Of a stretch of DNA of 64,000 bases, positions 56,587 through 64,000 are shown in pieces. How positions within the stretch are numbered: position 1 is the first letter of the stretch; each line of letters opens with the position of its first letter. Made by a program: the position numbers and the translations under genes. The stretch spans positions 59,323,926-59,387,925 of the forward strand of contig CM019692.1 of NCBI GenBank assembly GCA_009760885.1, given 5' to 3'. The stretch comes from Achatina immaculata (Eukaryota > Mollusca > Gastropoda > Stylommatophora > Achatinidae). The notes beneath the pieces were generated by a model, which saw nothing but the letters and a program-made list of their open reading frames with translations, ran no database searches and was not told where the DNA came from.

Positions 56587-56657
56587 CAAAAAACGACAGA
56601 CCTGGAATGAAAAAGACGAACAATTCGTCTTTTTCCTTCCGGGTCTGTCGTTTTTGT
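56587..56657. repeat. Near-perfect 34-bp inverted repeat (hairpin)
   Basis: Left arm 56587-56620 pairs with right arm 56624-56657 around a 3-nt loop (caa). Arms share ACGACAGACC and GAAAAAGACGAA. Only one A/T run-length difference, one G:U-compatible change and one mismatch are seen. Function unknown; it could be a foldback remnant or a structured transcript. Confidence 0.85.
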
Positions 56658-56730
56658 AACAATTACAGAAAACCAATGCTATTTAAGGAGTTGGGGTTTT
56701 GTTAAATCCTAGTAAATATTTAAGTAAATA

Positions 56731-56811
56731 TGACCGTGATAAAATGAAAGCAATACACGACCGTGATAAAATCAAAGCAATACATGACCGTGACAGAGTG
56801 AAAACAATAAA
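56731..56811. repeat. 27-bp tandem repeat, 3 units
   Basis: Three units beginning GACCGTGAT(A/C) recur at 27-bp spacing, the third more diverged. Related sequence occurs at 57720-57766 (GACCGTAACAGAATGAAAGCA, then GATCGTGATAACATGAAA). Confidence 0.85.
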
Positions 56812-58145
56812 GTCGAATATCTACTATTATATTATCGCCTGAGTGAACACCTGTAATTATCACATTAGATAAAAGCAGCATACCTACTGCCGCCGAAAAT
56901 TTAATATCTGTCACATTGACATTTGATGTATAATTTCCCGCTCTATAATTATGTTCTGCTGTATTATCTGCAACATGTAATACTGTGGAAATATTATGTT
57001 CACACATTGGATACTGCTTCTGCTTTTCTCAAGATATATGATCTTCTCTTCGTTACTAGTTAACACTAACTTAACTTCACTTACAGTCGAGATTCTACTC
57101 TTTCAGCTACAGTCGAGCTCAATCTCTTTCTACTTCTGTTTAACTACTCGCTTCACAGACTTACTTTCTTAGGAACGATCATGCTCTCAGTGACAATAGC
57201 ATCAATATTAAGTTATGAAGACTTTATTGATGCAAGGATGACAATGACGATGAACGATGTGACGGGTGTAACAGTGGTATAATACAATCCGAGAAGACAT
57301 GACAGGACGAAATTCCAGCTCAAAACAACAAAGAAATAGTTCTATGCGACTAATGACGTCCACAGACTTCATTGTCAACATACATTTCTATTCTAACTAC
57401 ACTTCTGTTCTACTAATCTGCCACACTACACAATAACATATTTTCACAGACAAACTAACTTACGAACTGCCATATCCGAAACTCAGACTTCAACTATTCT
57501 AAAACATCTGGATTCTGTCTCACAACTTTTCTTTCTCGTAAGTTATACATTTAGCATGCCCAGCATTAAATACGCAAGAATATGACTTTAAAAAGGGAAT
57601 AAATATAAGCGCAAGCTATTGATTTCTATGGAACCTAACTCTTTTTATCCCAACTTTCAAAGTCTATGATGAGTTGTCTAACTTTCATTCTATAATCTAT
57701 ATTCTACTACAACAATACCTGACCGTAACAGAATGAAAGCAAGATATGATCGTGATAACATGAAATCACCGTCATATTATTACCAACGAACCAGATCTGA
57801 TCAGCTCCATATCCCACCTCCTTGTGGCGCTTCTTGTAACAGACTCATGTTTTCTTTAAGCAGCCTAACTTGGCAGAATCTGCGTGCAGTAATCCTTATA
57901 TTTCTTGAGTACTCTCCGGGTACTCGAACAAACCACCATAAAACGTAGCCCTTCTGATTAAGATCATCAAAACTTCAACAGCATCATTGTGTCAATAGTT
58001 AGAAACAACAAATAACTTGCGGTTCAAAGGAAATGAGAACAAAAACAACAATGAAAAGTGAACAACGTAAAATTCTCGCAAACAGCCTAAGTAATTAGTA
58101 TATTTCTTTACTTAAATTTTTGTTTGAATTGTTTTATACCCTCAG
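56812..58145. other. TLR upstream region
   Basis: AT-rich with no coding signal. The segment just before the TLR start has a long T-rich tract ending in CCCTCAG (58139-58145), a good 3' splice site, so at least one 5' UTR exon probably lies in this interval or farther upstream. Confidence 0.5.
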
Positions 58146-58148
58146 AAA

Positions 58149-60758
58149 ATGGATCTGTGGTGCTATTCTGTGATATTACTGGTTCTCATGGTATTCACGG
58201 TAAGTGGAGACAGCTGCATCGAAAGTCAAAGAATACAAGAAGCACACTCCCTTCACACAATACATTCGGTCCGGCCTGAAGAGAGACAACACGAGATGCT
58301 GTCCGCAGCAAAATGCTGTAAACACAATTCAACATGGGCTGATTGTTCTGGTCTCGGCTTACATTCAATTCCAGATGATTTACCTACAAGTATTACTTAT
58401 CTTGATATATCTGAAAACAAAATAGATAAACTCGGAAACACTTTGGCCCGGTATTCCAATTTAAAGTATCTCAACTTGAAAAAGAATAGTTTACACTTGC
58501 TTAGCTACGAAAACTTTTCAAATCTCACACAACTCCTGTACTTAGATTTAGAAGGAAATAACTTAACAATGGATAGTGCGTATCCTCCATTTGTGTTCGG
58601 ACCTCTTGTGTCACTTCGAACATTGAAAATCAATCGTAACAACCCAGATTTGACAGTCCCAGGACTTAGTTATCCTGACCAAGCTTTGTCTCTGTTGACA
58701 AATCTTGTTAGTCTGTACATGGATGGATTGATGAATCAGACATTAGGTTCAGGGTTTAGAAAACTGATGTCGCTAAAAAAAATGACTTTAAGTGGACCCC
58801 CAGACGACATTTGTAAACCAGTTTTTGTGCGGAATGATACCTTCATCAATGTTCCTTATCTCGAGTTTCTTAATTTGACAAAATGCTGCATAAATGGGCT
58901 GCTGATGGAACAAGGAGTGTTTGATCATTTAAAAAACTTGAAGGTACTTGATCTCAGCAGAAACGAACACATGTGTCTGGATGATCTAGGACATGTTCTA
59001 AAAAGCTTAAAGGAATCAAATATCACATATTTAGGAATGACTCACGTGTTGTATCCTTACTTGACATGTGTTCACGTTTCAAAGACCTTCGTGGATGTGC
59101 TGCCGAAGCATCTCAGAATTCTAGTGGCAAACAGTAACAATTTTGAACTTGTACAAGACGATGTTATAGATTCTCTTCCTAAGAACCTGATCGAATTGGA
59201 CATCAGTGATAACAGATTTACATTTGGAAAATACCTTATGAACCTTTCTAGGTTGGAAAATTTAAGGTATTTGTATCTTAATGGTGCTGCATTCACTTAC
59301 AATTTGCCCACAGAGTTTCCAGATTATGAATCAAGTAACTGCACAAAGGCATACCAGACTCGTTCAAAGTTTACTTGTGATAGAGAATGTACAGAAAACA
59401 AAGCATTGTTAAAATTGCCACCAAAATTAAAGACTGTAACTTTGGAATTTGCTGGATGGTCTTATTCTCTGACTAGATTCGAGATAGATTCAAATAATTC
59501 ACTGCAAAATCTTAAATTAAATGGGAACAATATCCAGAAACTTGTGGGACCAATTACAGGACTGGATGGTTTGAAGCAACTTCACTTAGTAAAGTGTAAT
59601 ATATACTCCATCTCGGAAACGTTCTTCAATACATTTACATCACTGGAGAAACTTAATTTAAGCTCAAATTTCTTTGGAACGCAGTTATCTGATGGAAGCA
59701 ATCCAATTTTCACGAAACTTGCAAATCTGAAATACCTAGATCTTAGTTTTAACAACATTTTAACGATTAATTATCATGCATTTGAAGGCCTAGTAGGTTT
59801 GCAACAATTATGGCTACATAACAATGGTTTTTACTATTTCCACGTGAATATCTTCCATATGTCAAAAATATCTCTTATTGATTTTAGATTTACAGAATTA
59901 TCACATCTGAATGAATCAGTTATCAAATTTCTGGACAAACTGGGGGCAAACAATAGTAACAACCTGACAGTGGACTTCTCAGAGACTCCTATACATTGTT
60001 ACTGTGAGAATTTGTACTTTTTGGAATGGATTGTAAAATCTCCCATATTCCATCACAGTCTCACCAGATACAAATGCGTCTTTTCGGATACCTCTGAAAA
60101 ATATATGACCAATTTCGATGATGTATACAACAATTTAAGTAAAGAATGCACGCCACATTTCAAACTTTTTTTAGTAATATTGCTAGCAACCGTCACTGCG
60201 CTTGGAGCTGTCTTAGCGGCTGTAGTGTACAGGTTTCGATGGAAGCTGAAATATCTTTATTATTCCGCGTATATTACTCTTAAAAAGAAGGAAGACCACA
60301 ATATCCTAGGGAATGACTTTGAATATGACGTTTTCACATCATATGTTCAGGACGACCACGATTTTGTGGTGGAGAATCTGTTCCCGCAGCTTCAGTCACG
60401 TGGACTGAAGGTACACATACATGGCCTCCATTTCCTAGCTGGGGAACACATTTCTGTCAACATCTTAAATGCTGTACAAAAAAGCAGACATACCTTGATA
60501 GTTCTGACACGGCGCTGGATGGACAGTAAGTGGTGCAGATTTGAATTGCAAATGGCGAATATGCATAGCGTCCACACTGGCAGACCCGTTCTTGTCTTTC
60601 TTCTGATGGAAAATTTTGCCCAAAAAATTCATGACTTAGATTTGCTGTACTATATTCAGAACAATACCTACATCAAATATCCCGGCTCTGAAGAGTGTCC
60701 AGACGAACACCAGATGGATCTGTTCTGGACAAAACTTGCAACTGATCTTATCTCGTAG
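58149..60758 (+). CDS. Toll-like receptor, single cysteine cluster, 869 aa
   Basis: A type I membrane pattern-recognition receptor. A hydrophobic signal peptide (1 to about 20) and a cysteine-containing N-terminal cap (CCKHNSTWADC) precede about 18-19 leucine-rich repeats (for example LKYLNLKKNSL and LKYLDLSFNNI). One LRR C-terminal cap follows with cysteines 617, 619, 643 and 667, then a transmembrane helix (about 671-694) and a cytoplasmic TIR domain (724-869). TIR box 1 is YDVFTSY. Box 2 reads VHIHGLHFLAG, where RD and P of the usual RDxxPG are L, H and A (760, 761, 764). Box 3 FW (859-860) is kept. The coding region is one exon, common for molluscan TLRs. The ATG follows four bases after a probable 5' UTR acceptor. 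Ligand and exact orthology cannot be told. Signalling through MyD88-type adaptors is expected for the family. Confidence 0.96.
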   Translation: MDLWCYSVILLVLMVFTVSGDSCIESQRIQEAHSLHTIHSVRPEERQHEMLSAAKCCKHNSTWADCSGLGLHSIPDDLPTSITYLDISENKIDKLGNTLARYSNLKYLNLKKNSLHLLSYENFSNLTQLLYLDLEGNNLTMDSAYPPFVFGPLVSLRTLKINRNNPDLTVPGLSYPDQALSLLTNLVSLYMDGLMNQTLGSGFRKLMSLKKMTLSGPPDDICKPVFVRNDTFINVPYLEFLNLTKCCINGLLMEQGVFDHLKNLKVLDLSRNEHMCLDDLGHVLKSLKESNITYLGMTHVLYPYLTCVHVSKTFVDVLPKHLRILVANSNNFELVQDDVIDSLPKNLIELDISDNRFTFGKYLMNLSRLENLRYLYLNGAAFTYNLPTEFPDYESSNCTKAYQTRSKFTCDRECTENKALLKLPPKLKTVTLEFAGWSYSLTRFEIDSNNSLQNLKLNGNNIQKLVGPITGLDGLKQLHLVKCNIYSISETFFNTFTSLEKLNLSSNFFGTQLSDGSNPIFTKLANLKYLDLSFNNILTINYHAFEGLVGLQQLWLHNNGFYYFHVNIFHMSKISLIDFRFTELSHLNESVIKFLDKLGANNSNNLTVDFSETPIHCYCENLYFLEWIVKSPIFHHSLTRYKCVFSDTSEKYMTNFDDVYNNLSKECTPHFKLFLVILLATVTALGAVLAAVVYRFRWKLKYLYYSAYITLKKKEDHNILGNDFEYDVFTSYVQDDHDFVVENLFPQLQSRGLKVHIHGLHFLAGEHISVNILNAVQKSRHTLIVLTRRWMDSKWCRFELQMANMHSVHTGRPVLVFLLMENFAQKIHDLDLLYYIQNNTYIKYPGSEECPDEHQMDLFWTKLATDLIS

Positions 60759-60823
60759 TTCTCTTTCTTTCTTTCTTTACAAAAATTTCTTATGTAGTCC
60801 TTCTTTCTTTCTTTCTTTTCTGT
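60759..60823. repeat. (CTTT)n microsatellite in the TLR 3' flank
   Basis: Two CTTT runs at 60762-60779 and 60800-60819, just after the TLR stop codon. Confidence 0.9.
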
Positions 60824-61155
60824 ATATTTTTGTAATGCCACCTTGACTCTTCTAATGTTTCTATACACTACATAGAACATTTTTTATACGTAAGAAAAAT
60901 TCTGATCAATTTTCTCATCAGCTAATCATGAATTCATAAAACGCAAAGGTCAGAAACACAGAGCTACTTAAGGGCATGCTCACGAAACTCAAGAAGTAAT
61001 ATATGAATACAAACCAAACATATTCGATAAGTTTTAAACTCGAGAAAGAGGCAGGCTAAAAGAAATGTTGGAAACCCTGTTTCTTCCCTTGCTAAGTTAA
61101 GTTTACTTGTTGAGCAGTGAATGATAAATGGCATCTGAACAACCAAACCCATATG

Positions 61156-61509
61156 CTATGAAGTTGAAGTGTAAGATGAGTCATTCTGTGTTTTGGAATA
61201 CGCAAGCACCTCGTCCATTGTGACTGTGTATCGACGATTTCGAGTGGAATTCCAGAAGGCAGTGTCTGTTTTCAACAGTATCAAGTGGTATGCGAAATTT
61301 CGGAATGAAGGCTGTCTGTGCACAGCTCCTCGTGGGGGGATGTCTCTGCTCACAAAAGAACTATTTAAGAAAGATGTTTCATATTTCCAAAGTTCTTTGT
61401 CTATAGTTGTTTCGAGGCCTAATCTTACAAAACTGTTCTCTGTAGGGTGAATTAGTCCACTTGAAACAGGTCCGACTATGAAGATGACTAGAGAGAGGAA
61501 GAGTAGCAA
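61156..61509 (-). CDS. Uncertain ORF, possible secreted peptide
   Basis: A minus-strand open frame of up to 117 residues. Its N-terminal part is strongly hydrophobic (LLLFLSLVIFIVGPVSSG), like a signal peptide, followed by a polar region with asparagine glycosylation-type sites and serine/threonine at the C-terminus. No in-frame ATG precedes the hydrophobic part (the frame opens at TTG), so it would need an upstream exon. A CAG upstream of it (near 61531) could serve as acceptor. No family was recognised. It may be chance. Confidence 0.25.
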   Translation of the reverse strand: MLLFLSLVIFIVGPVSSGLIHPTENSFVRLGLETTIDKELWKYETSFLNSSFVSRDIPPRGAVHRQPSFRNFAYHLILLKTDTAFWNSTRNRRYTVTMDEVLAYSKTQNDSSYTSTS

Positions 61510-62200
61510 ACTCTGAGACTTTCCATGGCAGATCTGGATACGACACTGGTTTTATATAACATCACTGAAACTGCCAAGCAAGGGAATGAGAAAGAGAAGC
61601 TGACCAAAGTTTACCTGGTGGAGAACTGTAGAAGAAATGATAAGCATACAACACAGTTAGGACACAATACAAAGGCTCCCCATAGACTTTTTTTGGTCCT
61701 GTAGAGACACCACAAGGAGTACTAAACACGAATGTTTAGATGATCACCGAACAAAGACATGGATGAGCGAATTGCTTTTAGCAATAATTTACATTAAGTT
61801 TTCTTTTAATGTTGGTTCTCAAAAGACACCACAACCAGTGACCCCAAACCCTGTACCTTAGCAAAAGGGTGTGAAAAGACAAAGAATACAAACACCAGAA
61901 AAGCAGTTACCTGATGTTATCATGGAAGGCAACTTGCCTTCCAAGCAATAATCTCTCTCCTCCTCCAGCTTCCACATCATTCCTTTTTAAGGTAAATGCA
62001 GGTTTTTACATTTTTATTAATTTACGTTTTTATTCAAATATTATTATTAATATTTTACCTTAAAATCCAGTGTATTTACTGTTAAAATCATTTTGAAAAT
62101 TTGAGTACGCAGTACCAAGGAACAGATTAATCCAGTTTCTATTATTTTAAAGGGGAAAAATTGAACGGGGTTCTGGAATGGATTAAGTTCAGATTCCAAG
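61510..62200. other. Spacer, no gene seen
   Basis: No recognisable coding or element signal between the uncertain ORF and the 86-bp array. Confidence 0.4.
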
Positions 62201-62206
62201 GTATCA

Positions 62207-63830
62207 CTGTACTTATTTATACATGTACCATTTAACAAATTTATTCAATATATATGCCATTCTACCAGTGCTTAATTTTACCAAATTATTAACTGTACTT
62301 ATTTATACATGTACCATTTAACAAATTTATTCAATATATATGCCATTCTACCAGTGCTTAATTTTACCAAATTATTAACTGTACTTATTTATACATGTAC
62401 CATTTAACAAATTTATTCAATATATATGCCAATCTACCAGTTGCTTGATTTTATCAAATTATTAACTGTACTTATTTATACATGTACCATTTCACGAATT
62501 TAATCAATATATATGCCAATCTACCAGTTGCTTAATTTTATCAAATTATTAACTGTACTTATTTATACATGTACCATTTCATGAATTTATTCAATATATA
62601 TGCCAAACTACCAGTTGCTTAATTTTATCAAATTATTAACTGTACTTATTTATACATGCACCATTTAACAAATTTATTCAATATATATGCCATTCTACCA
62701 GTGCTTAATTTTACCAAATTATTAACTGTACTTATTTATACATGTACCATTTAACAAATTTATTCAATATATATGCCATTCTACCAGTGCTTAATTTTAC
62801 CAAATTATTAACTGTACTTATTTATACATGTACCATTTAACAAATTTATTCAATATATATGCCATTCTACCAGTTGCTTAATTTTATCAAATTATTAACT
62901 GTACTTATTTATACATGTACTATTTCATGAATTTATTCAATATATATGCCAATCTACCAGTTGCTTAATTTTATCAAATTATTAACTGTACTTATTTATA
63001 CATGTACCATTTCACGAATTTAATCAATATATATGCCAATCTACCAGTTGCTTAATTTTATCAAATTATTAACTGTACTTATTTATACATGTACCATTTA
63101 ACAAATTTATTCAATATATATGCCAATCTACCAGTGCTTAATTTTATCAAATTATTAACTGTACTTATTTATATATGTACCATTTCATGAATTTATTCAA
63201 TATATATGCCATTCTACCAGTTGCTTAATTTTATCAAATTATTAACTGTACTTATTTATACATGTACCATTTCATGAATTTATTCAATATATATGCCATT
63301 CTACCAGTTGCTTAATTTTATCAAATTATTAACTGTACTTATTTATACATGTACCATTTCATGAATTTATTCAATACATATGCCAATCTACCAGTTGCTT
63401 AATTTTATCAAATTATGAACTGTACTTATTTATACATGTACCATTTAAAAATTTTTTCAATGTATATGCCATTCTACCAGTGCTTAATTTTACCAAATTA
63501 TTAACTGTACTTATTTATACATGTACCATTTAACAAATTTATTCAATATATATGCCAATCTACCAGTTGCTTAATTTTATCAAATTATTAACTGTACTTA
63601 TTTATATATGTACCATTTCACGAATTTATTCAATATATATGCCAATCTACCAGTTGCTTAATTTTATCAAATTATTAACTGTACTTATTTATACATGTAC
63701 CATTTAACAAATTTATTCAATATATATGCCATTCTACCAGTTGCTTAATTTTATCAAATTATTAACTGTACTTATTTACACATGTACCATTTCACGAATT
63801 TAATCAACATATATGCCTTTCTACTAGTGC
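62207..63830. repeat. 86/87-bp minisatellite, about 19 units
   Basis: Tandem units start with AACTGTACTTATTTATACAT and contain CAATATATATGCC and CTACCAGT(T)GCTTAATTTTA. Unit length is 86 bp (CCAGTGC type) or 87 bp (CCAGTTGC type). Two subtypes (TTAACAAATTTATTC with TTTTACC, and TTCAYGAATTTAATC with TTTTATC) are interspersed in blocks, indicating unequal exchange. The last unit decays near 63830. Confidence 0.96.
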
Positions 63831-64000
63831 TTAATTATTACTCGTACTTACAATATTATTCATTACAAACATATACATCATTTCTCTGTAAATTCAGTAC
63901 AAACACATACACCATTCCACTGTTCAACAAATTCAGTTACAAACATACCTATATTGTACTAGTTGGTTGATATAAAGAAACGCTGTGCTGCACTGTACAA
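63831..64000. other. Window end
   Basis: Contains a short diverged repeat of ACAAACATA-type phrases. No gene is visible before the window ends. Confidence 0.4.

Noticed and set aside
56587..56657. Annotating the hairpin as a microRNA precursor
   Set aside because: A loop of 3 nt is too small for a typical precursor and no conservation can be judged here. It is kept only as an inverted repeat.
57733..57948. 71-codon plus-strand ORF as an upstream exon of the TLR
   Set aside because: It has no homology to TLR leaders, no splice evidence, and starts within the GACCGTGATA-type repeat.

Overview
The window is AT-rich eukaryotic DNA. It contains long introns, many microsatellites and minisatellites, and at least five families of non-LTR retrotransposon plus piggyBac, Tc1 and mariner transposons. 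The gene content (CMSS1, TAF12 and a Toll-like receptor with one cysteine cluster) and the repeat content fit a lophotrochozoan, most likely a gastropod mollusc. The species assignment is inference.

Three host genes can be supported. CMSS1 (minus strand, seven coding exons between 13664 and 26057, 282 residues) encodes a small-subunit ribosome-biogenesis factor. TAF12 (plus strand, five coding exons between 32708 and 42621, 214 residues) encodes the histone-fold subunit of TFIID and SAGA. The two genes are head to head with about 6.6 kb between start codons. A single-coding-exon Toll-like receptor (plus strand, 58149-60758, 869 residues) lies in the last 6 kb. Its coding exon probably begins just after a 5' UTR intron.

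Most of the rest is transposable element, much of it nested. From left to right: LINE and 40-bp repeat debris (1-5.5 kb); a decayed piggyBac with matching TIRs and TTAA flanks, holding a later RTE-like insertion (5926-9139); a 34-bp minisatellite (9.8-10.9 kb); a Tc1-like element placed just 3' of CMSS1 (12106-13607); CMSS1, whose introns hold a mariner, a full-length uninterrupted LINE (20249-23437, called LINE-A here) and an RTE-like fragment split by a smaller mariner; a jockey-like LINE on the minus strand, itself interrupted (28.2-32.0 kb); TAF12, whose introns hold two more LINE types, a SINE-derived minisatellite and a deleted mariner; four further LINE-A copies and RNase H-bearing LINE debris (43.9-55.9 kb); the TLR; and an 86-bp minisatellite of about 19 units (62.2-63.8 kb).

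The genes are not functionally linked: CMSS1 and TAF12 are housekeeping genes and the TLR is an innate-immunity receptor. The most noteworthy points are the LINE-A copy, which looks young and possibly competent; the compact motif cluster at its first bases; nested insertions whose order can be read from target-site duplications; a SINE that appears to have seeded a minisatellite; and a TLR with an altered BB loop. No prokaryotic-type system, CRISPR array or viral genome was seen.
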